64,000 bases of DNA, taken from positions 1 to 64,000 of the forward strand of contig JAEZRM010000145.1 of NCBI GenBank assembly GCA_023412805.1, given 5' to 3'. The position numbers and the translations under genes were made by a program. The stretch comes from Pseudomonadota bacterium (GTDB lineage Bacteria; Pseudomonadota; Alphaproteobacteria; Rhizobiales; Hyphomicrobiaceae). How positions within the stretch are numbered: position 1 is the first letter of the stretch; every line of letters starts with the position of its first letter. This document shows positions 36,396-44,768 of the stretch, piece after piece. The notes beneath the pieces were generated by a model, which saw nothing but the letters and a program-made list of their open reading frames with translations, was not told the DNA's origin and ran no database searches.

Positions 36396-37703
36396 ATGTC
36401 CAATTTCTCTCCCCGGGAGATCGTCTCGGAGCTCGATCGCTATATCGTCGGCCAGCAGGACGCCAAGCGCGCAGTCGCGATTGCGCTCAGGAACCGCTGG
36501 CGGCGCCAGCAGCTCGAAGGTGAACTGCGCGAGGAAGTCCAGCCGAAGAACATTCTCATGATCGGCCCGACGGGGTGCGGCAAGACCGAGATTTCGCGGC
36601 GGCTTGCGCGGCTCGCCGGCGCGCCCTTCATCAAGGTGGAAGCGACGAAGTTCACCGAGGTCGGCTATGTCGGCCGTGACGTCGACAGCATCGTGCGCGA
36701 TCTCGTCGAGGTCGGCATCGGTCTCGTCCGCGATGCGAAGCGCCGGGAAGTGAAGGCGCTTGCCGAGAAGAATGCCGAGGAGAAGGTGCTGGATGCGCTG
36801 GTCGGTCCGGGGGCGCAGCCGGCAACGCGGGAATCCTTCCGCAAGCGCCTGCGCAACAACGAGCTCAACGACAAGGAAATCGAGATTCAAGTCGCCGACA
36901 ATGCACCGGCCTTTCCGACCATGGACATCCCTGGTGGCCAGATGGGCATGGTCAACATCAGCGAGATGCTCGGCAAAGCCTTCGGCCAGCGCATGAAGAC
37001 GCGGCGCCTGACGGTCGGTCAGAGCTATGAGCAGCTCATCAGCCAGGAAAGCGACAAGCTGCTCGACAGCGACCAGATCTCCGCCGAGGCCGTGAAGCTC
37101 GTCGAGAACAACGGCATCGTCTTCCTCGACGAGATCGACAAGATCTGCTCGCGCAGTGACGCCGCCGGACGTGGTGGCGCCGACGTCAGCCGCGAGGGCG
37201 TGCAGCGCGATCTCCTGCCGCTTATCGAGGGTACGACCGTCGCGACCAAGTACGGCCCGATCAAGACCGACCACATTCTCTTCATTGCGTCGGGTGCGTT
37301 CCATCTGGCCAAGCCTTCGGACCTGTTGCCGGAGCTGCAAGGGCGCCTGCCCATTCGCGTTGAGCTGAAGCCGCTGACGCGTGAGGACTTCCGCCGCATT
37401 CTGACGGAGCCGCAGGCGAGCCTGATCAAGCAGTACATTGCGCTGATGGCTACCGAAGGGCTGACGCTCGACTTCACCGACGATGCCATCGATGCCATCG
37501 CCGATATCGCGGTTTCGGTGAATTCGACGGTCGAGAATATCGGCGCGCGGCGGCTGCATACGGTCGTCGAGCGCGTTCTAGACGATATCTCGTTCGATGC
37601 TTCCGATCGGGGTGGAAACACCGTGGGCGTCGACGGCGACTACGTGCGCGCGCGCGTCGGCGATCTCGCGCGCAACGCTGATCTCTCGAAGTTCATTCTC
37701 TAG
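36396..37703 (+). CDS. hslU: ATP-dependent protease ATPase subunit HslU
   Basis: AAA+ unfoldase of the HslUV (ClpYQ) protease. The 435-residue protein carries the IVGQQDAKRAVAIALRNRWR start, Walker A IGPTGCGKTEISRRLA, the pore and I-domain region VGYVGRDVDSIVRDLVEVGI, Walker B VFLDEIDKIC, and the C-terminal sensor/tail ENIGARRLHTVVERVLDDIS ending LSKFIL. The protease partner hslV is usually immediately upstream but is not in the window; boxC lies there on the opposite strand. The stop overlaps the convergent folB stop by 4 bases. Confidence 0.96.
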   Translation: MSNFSPREIVSELDRYIVGQQDAKRAVAIALRNRWRRQQLEGELREEVQPKNILMIGPTGCGKTEISRRLARLAGAPFIKVEATKFTEVGYVGRDVDSIVRDLVEVGIGLVRDAKRREVKALAEKNAEEKVLDALVGPGAQPATRESFRKRLRNNELNDKEIEIQVADNAPAFPTMDIPGGQMGMVNISEMLGKAFGQRMKTRRLTVGQSYEQLISQESDKLLDSDQISAEAVKLVENNGIVFLDEIDKICSRSDAAGRGGADVSREGVQRDLLPLIEGTTVATKYGPIKTDHILFIASGAFHLAKPSDLLPELQGRLPIRVELKPLTREDFRRILTEPQASLIKQYIALMATEGLTLDFTDDAIDAIADIAVSVNSTVENIGARRLHTVVERVLDDISFDASDRGGNTVGVDGDYVRARVGDLARNADLSKFIL

Positions 37704-38119
37704 GCTCTGTCGCGCACGATCTCGATGCCGACCGTGCGGCAGCCGGGCACGATGTCGGGCTTCTCGAGCCGCACGACGGCGCGCATGACGCGAGCGTCCG
37801 AGAGACAGCGCTGGGCAATACGCTCTGCCAGTGTCTCGAGCAGGTTCGTGTGTCCGCTTTCGATGATCGAGCGGATGCCCGCAACGACGGAACCGTAGTC
37901 GAGCACGGCGCTGAGGTTGTCGGATTGCCCGTCGTACTCATCGACGACGAGCAGATCGACCGAGACGACAATGCGCTGCTCGTACCGCTTCTCGAGCTCG
38001 TACACGCCGACGGAGGCCATCAGCTCCAGATCGCGCACGAAGACGCGTCGCAAGGGGCGGTCTCCCGACGCCTTTGCGCAGATCGAGCCGGCGGGCGAGG
38101 ACTGCAGCGGCTCTGTCAT
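37700..38119 (-). CDS. folB: Dihydroneopterin aldolase
   Basis: The 139-residue folate-biosynthesis enzyme converts 7,8-dihydroneopterin to 6-hydroxymethyl-dihydropterin. Family marks are FVRDLELMASVGVYELEKRY (about residues 27-46), QRIVVSVDLLV, LDYGSVVAGIRSIIESGHTN, LLETLAERIAQRCL (with the active-site Glu) and VVRLEKPDIVPGC with the conserved Lys. ATG 38119 gives a short N-terminal extension. It is downstream of the pteridine-reductase-like SDR (19-base gap). Confidence 0.92.
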   Translation of the reverse strand: MTEPLQSSPAGSICAKASGDRPLRRVFVRDLELMASVGVYELEKRYEQRIVVSVDLLVVDEYDGQSDNLSAVLDYGSVVAGIRSIIESGHTNLLETLAERIAQRCLSDARVMRAVVRLEKPDIVPGCRTVGIEIVRDRA

Positions 38120-38138
38120 GTTCTTGGCTCTTGTCGGA

Positions 38139-38900
38139 TCATGGTCTTGCTGCCGGCCAGGCGAGGTGCTGTCCCGCATCGAGGGCGATCATCTGGCCGG
38201 TCATGGACGGTGCGTCAAGAATGAAGCGGACGGCGGCGGCGATCTCCTCTGGCGGCGTCGCGCGGCCGAGTGGGGTGGCGGCCACCTCCTCGTGGAAGGC
38301 TTCCGGCGTCTGGTGGATGCTGGCCAGCACCGGCCCCGGGCCGATGGCATTTACGCGTATGCGGGGGGCAAGCGCCTGGGCGAGCGTCTGCGTGGCGGCA
38401 TAGAGGCCGGCTTTGGCGATCGTGTAGGAGAAGAACTCGGGCGTCAGGCGCCAAACCCGTTGATCGATGATGTTGACGATCAGGCCTCGGCGATCGGCAG
38501 GCAGGCGCGCATCGAAAGCCTTTGCCAGCAGGACGGGCGCGCGCAGGTTTACGGCGATCTGGCGGTCCCACTGAACAGGATCCAGGCTTTCGATGCGATC
38601 GTCCAGAAAGAGCGCGGCACTGTTTATGAGCAGCTCGGGGGCTCCAAATGCGTCGATGCAGCGCCCAATCAGGTGTTCGGCAGCGACGGTATCGGCTAAG
38701 TCCGCGCCGATCGCGATCGCCTCGCTGCCCAATGCCTTGATCTCGGCGACAACGACCTCAGCCTCATGGCGTGAGGTGGCATAGTGGACGCCGACACGCC
38801 AGCCACGCCGGGCCAGATCGAGCGCGATGGCCCGTCCGATCCGTCGCGCCGCGCCCGTGACCAGCGCTACGCGGGGGCCATTTTCATCCGTGCTTGGCAC
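38139..38900 (-). CDS. Pteridine-reductase/FolM-like short-chain dehydrogenase
   Basis: The 253-residue SDR has the cofactor loop VTGAARRIGRAIALDLARRG (TG-x3-R-x-G with Arg, as in pteridine reductases and FolM), the LINSAALF segment in place of NNAG, and the catalytic Tyr-x3-Lys in YTIAKAGLYAA. The RIG variant and the adjacent folB suggest NADPH-dependent reduction of dihydromonapterin or dihydrofolate, but the substrate is inferred from context. It ends 19 bases before folB on the same strand. Confidence 0.85.
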   Translation of the reverse strand: MPSTDENGPRVALVTGAARRIGRAIALDLARRGWRVGVHYATSRHEAEVVVAEIKALGSEAIAIGADLADTVAAEHLIGRCIDAFGAPELLINSAALFLDDRIESLDPVQWDRQIAVNLRAPVLLAKAFDARLPADRRGLIVNIIDQRVWRLTPEFFSYTIAKAGLYAATQTLAQALAPRIRVNAIGPGPVLASIHQTPEAFHEEVAATPLGRATPPEEIAAAVRFILDAPSMTGQMIALDAGQHLAWPAARP

Positions 38901-39301
38901 CGGTAACTCCGTTTGCCACCGGGAGCCTCCGCGCTTGCATCAGCGGAGCTTGATTCCCGCACTGAGTCGCGTCTGCAAGGCGCCCTGCGGGCCTTTGGAT
39001 AATCATGACGCGCGCGCCGGCCTCTAACAAGTCCGATGGAAAAGCGGGCGTATGGTGCGATTGCGAATTCGAATGGCGCCAAAAGAGGCAAGCATCGACG
39101 CCATTCTGACTAATTTGGAGGCATTCGAGAGTGCTAAATTACTTATAAACGCCAGAGTGTTACGGAACCGCCACGCTCCCCCTGTCACGTTACATAAACG
39201 CGAAAGCTCAGCTTGCGCCGATGACACCTCCTCCGCAACATTACCGTCACATACAGGGAATTCTCAGGGCCTTCCGACGGGACAACGAGGGGACAATTAC
39301 A
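38901..39301. other. Intergenic region upstream of a TIGR02001-like outer-membrane protein
   Basis: About 400 bases between the divergent pteridine-reductase-like SDR and the beta-protein gene. No convincing coding sequence. It contains a CTCCGC/GCGGAG inverted pair near 38925-38947 and an AT-rich patch at 39100-39160 (including CTAAATTACTTATAAAC) that is the most promoter-like part. A long 5' leader for the following gene is possible. Confidence 0.45.
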
Positions 39302-40090
39302 ATGAGCACGACCAGGACACTGGCAAAGAGCATCGCGGGGGCGATGGCACTTGCATTCCTCGCTGGCCCCGCCGCCGCGGGCGGCCTCAAGGACGATCCG
39401 ATGCCGTCCGACGGCCGTATGCTGGCCTGGTCGGCGAGCTTCGCTGTGACAAACGATTACATCTTCCGGGGCTTCAGCCAGAACGCTGGCAACCCGGCCG
39501 CGCAAGGCACGCTCGAAGTCACCTACGGCCTGCTTTATGCGAACGTCTTCGCGTCGAACGTGGATTTCGGCAGCCCCCTCGACGCCAACTATGAGCTGAC
39601 CTTCGCTGCGGGCATCAGGCCGGTCGTAGGCCCGGTATCGTTCGATCTGGGCGTTATCTACTATACTTATCCAAGCTCCAATGACAGCGGCACCGAGCTT
39701 GACTTCCTCGAGATCAAGGCTGGCGCCAGCGTGTCGCCCTGGAAGGACGGCACACTTGGCGCGACCGTTTACTACTCGCCTGAGTACACGGGTGAGGTTG
39801 GCGACGTGTGGACGTTCGAGGGCACTATCGCCCAGGGCTTCGCGAAGATGGGTCCGTTCACGCCGACCTTCAGCGCAACGCTCGGTTACGTATCTGGTGA
39901 AAGCGGTGCATTCGTCATCAGCGACGACTACCTCTATTGGAATGCCGGTGTGACACTCGCCTTCCATGAGCGCTTCTCGCTGGATCTGCGTTACTGGGAC
40001 ACCGACCTGTCCACCGGCTTCTGCAAGACCCCCGGCGACGTGGGCGCTTGCGACGCGCGCTTCTCGGCTACGGCTAAAGTCACGTTCTGA
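39302..40090 (+). CDS. TIGR02001/TorF-type outer-membrane beta protein
   Basis: The 262-residue exported protein has a signal peptide (MSTTRTLAKSIAGAMALAFL, AGPAAAG), then the hallmark SFAVTNDYIFRGFSQNAGNP (about residues 43-62) seen in a conserved proteobacterial family of unknown function (TIGR02001, 'TorF'). Alternating strands such as SFDLGVIYYTYPSSND and a terminal ATAKVTF end with aromatic Phe indicate a beta-barrel. ATG 39302 follows a GAGGGGACAATTACA leader; the upstream extension to 39221 is not conserved. A strong terminator follows. Confidence 0.82.
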   Translation: MSTTRTLAKSIAGAMALAFLAGPAAAGGLKDDPMPSDGRMLAWSASFAVTNDYIFRGFSQNAGNPAAQGTLEVTYGLLYANVFASNVDFGSPLDANYELTFAAGIRPVVGPVSFDLGVIYYTYPSSNDSGTELDFLEIKAGASVSPWKDGTLGATVYYSPEYTGEVGDVWTFEGTIAQGFAKMGPFTPTFSATLGYVSGESGAFVISDDYLYWNAGVTLAFHERFSLDLRYWDTDLSTGFCKTPGDVGACDARFSATAKVTF

Positions 40091-40118
40091 TAAAATGTCC
40101 GCTTCCCGGCGGCAGTGG

Positions 40119-40150
40119 AGCGGGGTCCTTCGGGACCCCGCTTTATTTTT
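40119..40150 (+). terminator. Rho-independent terminator
   Basis: Perfect stem AGCGGGGTCC / GGACCCCGCT closed by a TTCG tetraloop, followed by TTATTTTT. It lies 28 bases after the stop of the TIGR02001-like gene and is the clearest intrinsic terminator in the window. Confidence 0.93.
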
Positions 40151-40213
40151 GCGCGGAGATGCAGTGCAAAACCTGAGCGCTGCCGGGCCGCGTGCGATTA
40201 TTGGAGCAACGCT

Positions 40214-41119
40214 CTACCAAGTCACTGCGGCTTTCAACTTGCCCGCCCAGTCCGGCTGCGTTTCACTCATGCTGGTGAGGGCGCCGAGCTCGAGCGAAAA
40301 TTTCGAACCGAGCGGATCACCAAGCGGGCGCGGCGTCATGCCCAGACCGACATAGAGCCCAGGAGCAGAACGGTGCGTCTGTAAAGCCGTGCCCGGGATG
40401 CTCATGGCATCGGATGTCGAACCGAAGGCCTCGATGCCGAGCGCGACGCCGTTGGCAATCTCGCTCTTAAGGCCGGCGGCATAGGCGAATGCGACGTCGC
40501 CCTCATCGTGCGGGCCGAAGTGATGCGCCATCTTCGGGCTGAATGTCAGCGCCAATTGGTCCCCGCCCATCTTGAATTGCGGCCCGGATTCGATGGCGCT
40601 CGTGCCGGCGGTCTGCAGGGTCATATCGAGACCCGTGTTCCAGCCCCACGAGATCGCCGGGCCCAGATGTCCGAGATTGTATCGTGCTTCCGCGCCCGCT
40701 GCCGTGAAGCGCATCTCGTCGCCGACGGGAGCATCAAAACCCGCGCGAACTGCGGTGCTGAATTTGCTCGTGACGGCATAGCCTCTATTCATTTCCGCGG
40801 GGAACTGCTCTGCCGTGGCGCCAACCGAATAGCCGGACTTGATGGCGCGCGCTATCGCGCTCTGCGTCTCATGCGGAGAGAAGGCGGCCGCTGCAGCGCC
40901 GGGCACGGAAGGGGCTGCGCCGAGGCCAATGCTCGGCCGCTTGTCGTGGTCTAGTAACGGCCAGTTCGGATCGAGCTCCAACTGAAGCTCGGCCGGAAGC
41001 TCCTCGGCATACTCGAAATTCAACCGCTCTTTCTTGGGCGGGTCCGCAAGCGCTATTGTCGCTGCGCCCGCAAGCAGCGACGTTGCCAATAGTCCCAGTG
41101 AAACGCTGCGCGTAATCAT
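40214..41119 (-). CDS. Exported beta-barrel protein of unknown function (paralog 1)
   Basis: The 301-residue protein has a signal peptide (MITRSVSLGLLATSLLAGAA, cleaved after TIALA). The mature part is predicted mostly beta (GYAVTSKFSTAVRAGFDAPV, AISWGWNTGLDMTL, DVAFAYAAGLKSEIANGVAL) and ends in an aromatic Trp (KLKAAVTW), as outer-membrane barrels do. It shares aligned blocks with the next gene: DAPVGDE, FAYAxGLKxE, ALGIEAFGS, PGTxxQxHR and the C-terminal WxGKxKAAxxW. No function is assigned. ATG 41119 starts the signal peptide. Confidence 0.8.
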   Translation of the reverse strand: MITRSVSLGLLATSLLAGAATIALADPPKKERLNFEYAEELPAELQLELDPNWPLLDHDKRPSIGLGAAPSVPGAAAAAFSPHETQSAIARAIKSGYSVGATAEQFPAEMNRGYAVTSKFSTAVRAGFDAPVGDEMRFTAAGAEARYNLGHLGPAISWGWNTGLDMTLQTAGTSAIESGPQFKMGGDQLALTFSPKMAHHFGPHDEGDVAFAYAAGLKSEIANGVALGIEAFGSTSDAMSIPGTALQTHRSAPGLYVGLGMTPRPLGDPLGSKFSLELGALTSMSETQPDWAGKLKAAVTW

Positions 41120-41272
41120 GATCGACTCAAACCTGCTAGCCGCTCTCGCAAAAGACCATAGCGAAGAAGGTTGGCAGACCAATGACCCAGTCGGCAGGCG
41201 AGGCATCGTGCCGCGTGGTCAATCTACGGCATGTGCACGATCGGCAACAATATTCAGAGAGCGGCGTAGTCT

Positions 41273-42040
41273 CTACCAGATGAGGGCCGCCTTGATCTTG
41301 CCGGTCCAGTTCGGTGTGGCATCCGTCAGTCCGGCGAACGCGCCGATCTCGATTGCGAGCTTCGTCGCGCCGCGATGCCCGCGAGCCTGGTTGATCTCAC
41401 GGTCGATATAGACGACAGGGCCGATGCGATGTTCCTGAGCACTCGTCCCAGGCGCGTCGCCAAGATCAGGGATCGAGCCATAAGCCTCCAGGCCCAGGGC
41501 TAAGCCTTCCCGCACTTCGGCCTTGAGCCCCATGGCGTAGGCGAATGCGAGCCCGTCCTCGCGATTTCGGCCGAAGGTCTGCTCGAAGAATGAATTGAGC
41601 GTCAGTGAGCCCTTGTCGTCGCCGAACTTGATCATCGGGCCGAAGATGACTGTGTTGGTCTCGCCGCGATGGATGCGCAGATCGAGTCCGGTGAACCAGC
41701 CAAGCGCGATTCCCGGTCCAAACTTGCCAATATAGAATTGCGACTCGAAGCCAGCCGTGGAGACGCGTGCATTCTCGCCGACGGGCGCATCGAGGTTGAT
41801 TTTGGGGCCAGCCTTGAAGTGGTCCGTAAAGGCATAGCCGGCGACGAACTCGAAGCTGTGCCGGACGCGCTCGGCGTTCGTCGGGAAGCCCGACTGGAAT
41901 GAGTGGTTCGTCAGTATCTCGGTTTCGCCCTTTTCGACTTCAGGGCCCTTGACCTCCAGTGGTCCAGCGAGGGCAGGCCCAGCGATGGTTGCAACGAGCA
42001 GGGCCGCTATCGCCTTTGCTGTGCTTAAGCACCTCAACAT
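41273..42040 (-). CDS. Exported beta-barrel protein of unknown function (paralog 2)
   Basis: The 255-residue protein begins with a signal peptide (MLRCLSTAKAIAALLVATIA, AGPALAG) and continues as beta strands (RHSFEFVAGYAFTDHFKAGP, GPGIALGWFTGLDLRIHRGE, GLAFAYAMGLKAEVREGLAL). It ends KIKAALIW, a barrel-like aromatic end. It is a tandem paralog of the gene at 40214, with shared DAPVGE, ALGLEAYGS, PGTSAQEHR and TPNWTGKIKAA blocks. The 153-base gap between them has no gene. No function is known; it may be part of an envelope stress or uptake function. Confidence 0.8.
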   Translation of the reverse strand: MLRCLSTAKAIAALLVATIAGPALAGPLEVKGPEVEKGETEILTNHSFQSGFPTNAERVRHSFEFVAGYAFTDHFKAGPKINLDAPVGENARVSTAGFESQFYIGKFGPGIALGWFTGLDLRIHRGETNTVIFGPMIKFGDDKGSLTLNSFFEQTFGRNREDGLAFAYAMGLKAEVREGLALGLEAYGSIPDLGDAPGTSAQEHRIGPVVYIDREINQARGHRGATKLAIEIGAFAGLTDATPNWTGKIKAALIW

Positions 42041-42283
42041 AACTTATCGCTCCGCTGGGCCAGCCTTTATTAGGAATGATTTGCATTTGCGATTGGGCAG
42101 TGCAAGCGCATTTCGTGGAGCACAACCATCCGTTCATGAGGAGATGCAGTAGAGCCACAGCTTCGGAGGTCCCGAATGCGGTTGCCACGTGACGGGCGGC
42201 CTTGGCAAAGTCTCGGAAAACGAGGAGAGCGCGCCGTGATGGCGTACGCTCCAGCACCTCTGGAACGTGGGAGGACGGCCGCC

Positions 42284-43582
42284 ATGACCCTCGCTTATAT
42301 GCCGGGCTTCGGCAACGACTTCGAGACCGAGAGCCTGCCCGGTGCACTGCCGCAAGGCCAGAATTCGCCGCAGCGGTGCGCTTATGGGCTCTACGCCGAG
42401 CAGTTGTCTGGTTCACCTTTCACGGCGCCGCGCGGCACCAACGAACGCTCTTGGCTCTATCGCATACGCCCGTCCGTGCGCCATGCGAGCCACTTCAAGA
42501 AGATTGCGGTGCCGCATTGGAAGACGGCACCGGCGCTCGACGAGCATGAGCTTCCCATTGGACAATTGCGCTGGGGACCGGTGCCGATCCCGAACGAACG
42601 CGTGTCCTTCATCGATGGACTGCGGACGATGACCACCGCAGGTGACGTCAACACGCAGGCGGGCATGGCGGCGCACATCATGCTCATGACGCGACCCATG
42701 GAGGATGAGTACTTCTTCAACGCTGACGGCGAGCTGCTCATCGTTCCGCAGGATGGTCGCGCGCGGTTCTTCACCGAGTTCGGCATCATCGAGGCCGGCC
42801 CGGGTGATATCTGCGTCATTCCGCGTGGCGTGAAGTTCAAGGCGTCGCCGATCGATGGGCCAGTGCGCGGTTATGTCTGTGAGAACTACGGCGCCAAGTT
42901 CACGCTGCCGGACCGTGGTCCGATCGGCGCGAACTGCCTCGCCAATGCGCGGGATTTCAAGACGCCGGTCGCGGCCTTCGAAGACAAGGACCAGCCCTGC
43001 AAACTCACGGTCAAGTGGGCAGGCAAATTCTACGCGACCGAGATCGGCCACTCTCCTCTCGACGTCGTCGCGTGGCACGGCAACTACGCACCTTACAAGT
43101 ACGACCTCAGAACCTATTCGCCCGTCGGCGCCATCCTTTTCGACCATCCCGATCCGTCGATCTTCACCGTGCTCACGGCACCGTCCGAGACAGCCGGGAC
43201 GGCAAATGTGGACTTCGTCATCTTCCCGGAGCGCTGGCTCGTTGCTGAGCACTCGTTCCGCCCGCCTTGGTACCACATGAACATCATGTCCGAGTTCATG
43301 GGACTCATCTACGGCGTCTACGATGCCAAGCCCCAGGGCTTCACGCCGGGTGGCATGAGCCTTCACAACTGTATGCTCCCGCACGGGCCGGATGCCGATG
43401 CCTTCCGCCATGCAAGTACGGTCGAGCTCAAGCCCGTGAAGCTGACGGGCACGATGGCTTTCATGTTCGAGACGCGCTTTCCGCAACATCTCACGCGCTT
43501 TGCGGCCGAGCTCGAGACCCTGCAGCCCGATTATGCCGCGTGCTGGGATGGTCTCGAGAAGCGCTTCAACGGTAGGCCCTAA
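42284..43582 (+). CDS. hmgA: Homogentisate 1,2-dioxygenase
   Basis: Fe(II) ring-cleavage dioxygenase that converts homogentisate to maleylacetoacetate. The 432-residue product begins MTLAYMPGFGNDFETESLPG and has conserved blocks GQNSPQRCAYGLYAEQLSGS, RSWLYRIRPSV, FDHPDPSIFTVLTAPS, WHGNYAPYKYD and the iron site around FRPPWYHMNIMSEFMGLIYG with HNCMLPHGPDA. ATG 42284 follows GGAGGACGGCCGCC; a frame to 42176 also has ATG 42239. The fumarylacetoacetase and isomerase genes are absent from the window. An FAD hydroxylase cluster follows. Confidence 0.96.
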   Translation: MTLAYMPGFGNDFETESLPGALPQGQNSPQRCAYGLYAEQLSGSPFTAPRGTNERSWLYRIRPSVRHASHFKKIAVPHWKTAPALDEHELPIGQLRWGPVPIPNERVSFIDGLRTMTTAGDVNTQAGMAAHIMLMTRPMEDEYFFNADGELLIVPQDGRARFFTEFGIIEAGPGDICVIPRGVKFKASPIDGPVRGYVCENYGAKFTLPDRGPIGANCLANARDFKTPVAAFEDKDQPCKLTVKWAGKFYATEIGHSPLDVVAWHGNYAPYKYDLRTYSPVGAILFDHPDPSIFTVLTAPSETAGTANVDFVIFPERWLVAEHSFRPPWYHMNIMSEFMGLIYGVYDAKPQGFTPGGMSLHNCMLPHGPDADAFRHASTVELKPVKLTGTMAFMFETRFPQHLTRFAAELETLQPDYAACWDGLEKRFNGRP

Positions 43583-43627
43583 TCCTGCGCTAGCCAGAAC
43601 CAACGAGAACAGCATTTGGAGGAGATT

Positions 43628-44581
43628 ATGAGCGGCAAGGCCTTCGCATCGGTCGGCGACATGACCGAGAAGAAGATCTCGTTCACCGAGATCGGGCGCA
43701 ATCTCTACGCTTTCACGGCTGAGGGCGATCCCAACACGGGTGTGATCATCGGCGACAACGCGGTGATGATCGTCGATGCTCAGGCGACGCCGCGTCTTGC
43801 CGGCAAGGTCATCGAGCACATCCGCAAGGTCACGGATCGGCCGATCAAGTATGTCGTGCTCTCGCACTATCATGCCGTGCGCGTGCTAGGTGCCTCGGCT
43901 TTCAAGGCGAGCGAGATCATCGCCTCCGAGAAATGCCACGCCATGATTCATGAGCGGGGGCAGGAAGACTGGGATTCCGAGTTCGGCCGCTTCCCGCGCC
44001 TCTTCCAGGGGCACGAGTCCATTCCTGGCCTGACGTGGCCGAGCATGAGCTTCAAGCAGCGCATGACCGTCGACCTCGGCAAGCGCCCCGTGGAGCTCAT
44101 GTTCCTCGGGCGCGCGCATACGGCGGGGGATATCGTCGCCTTCGTGCCGGACGCCAACGTCATGATGACCGGCGACATCGTCGAGTATCACTCCGCCTGC
44201 TACTGCGGTGATGCGCATTTCAATGACTGGCCTGCCACGCTTGAAGCCATCCGCGCTTATGCGCCGGACTCGATCGCACCGGGACGTGGTGGTGCGCTCG
44301 TCGGCACGAAGCAGGTCAACGAGGCGCTCGATCTCACCGCCGACTTCGTCCGCTCGACCTATCGTCCTGTCGCGCAGGTTGCGCGGCGGGGTGGTTCACT
44401 CAAGGAAGCGTGGGATGCCTGCCGCGCCGAGTGCGATCCGAAGTTTGCGAGCTACGCCATCTACGAGCACTGCCTGCCCTTCAATGTCGCGCGTGCCTAC
44501 GACGAGGCCCTCGGCATCGACACGCCACGCATTTGGACGGCGGAGCGTGACCAGGCTATGTGGGCGGCGCTGCAGGGGTGA
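43628..44581 (+). CDS. Variant metallo-beta-lactamase-fold protein
   Basis: The 317-residue MBL-fold protein lies between hmgA and the FAD hydroxylase and starts at ATG 43628 after TTGGAGGAG. The canonical H-x-H-x-D-H metal motif is replaced by SHYHAVRVLGAS (about residues 79-90), so the Asp and third His are missing. Other MBL elements remain: GRAHTAGDIVAFVP and MMTGDIVEYH. A C-terminal extension contains WDACRAECDPKFASYAIYEH. It might bind a single metal or use a different chemistry. Its location suggests a role in the hydroxyphenylacetate/homogentisate route. Confidence 0.85.
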   Translation: MSGKAFASVGDMTEKKISFTEIGRNLYAFTAEGDPNTGVIIGDNAVMIVDAQATPRLAGKVIEHIRKVTDRPIKYVVLSHYHAVRVLGASAFKASEIIASEKCHAMIHERGQEDWDSEFGRFPRLFQGHESIPGLTWPSMSFKQRMTVDLGKRPVELMFLGRAHTAGDIVAFVPDANVMMTGDIVEYHSACYCGDAHFNDWPATLEAIRAYAPDSIAPGRGGALVGTKQVNEALDLTADFVRSTYRPVAQVARRGGSLKEAWDACRAECDPKFASYAIYEHCLPFNVARAYDEALGIDTPRIWTAERDQAMWAALQG

Positions 44582-44626
44582 TAGTCAGCTCAAGATGAAG
44601 TCCGAAGACTGAAGCGCGCGACAGAT

Positions 44627-44744
44627 CCCCTCTCCCCGCTCGCGGGGAGAGGGTTAGGGTGAGGGGCGGCAGCAAACGCTGGCGTCAGCATGTGTGCCGC
44701 CCCTCATCCCGACCTTCTCCCCGTAAGGACGGGGAGAAGGGGCA
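44627..44744. repeat. Pair of inverted palindromic units (Rhizobiales-type intergenic repeat)
   Basis: Two hairpin-forming units in opposite orientation: 44627-44671 (CCCTCTCCCCG, CTCG, CGGGGAGAGGG, then a TTAGGG-TGAGGGG tail) and 44695-44744, its imperfect reverse complement. Their inner ends GAGGGGCGGCA and TGCCGCCCCTC pair, so the whole can fold into one large cruciform. The motif resembles the abundant intergenic element seen across Rhizobiales genomes. It lies in the gap between the MBL and FAD hydroxylase genes. Confidence 0.8.
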
Positions 44745-44768
44745 TTGGCGCGGGGCGGGATCAGACAG

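Noticed and set aside
42413..43873. 486-codon minus-strand frame
   Set aside because: Antisense to hmgA and the next gene; Arg/His-rich low-complexity translation.
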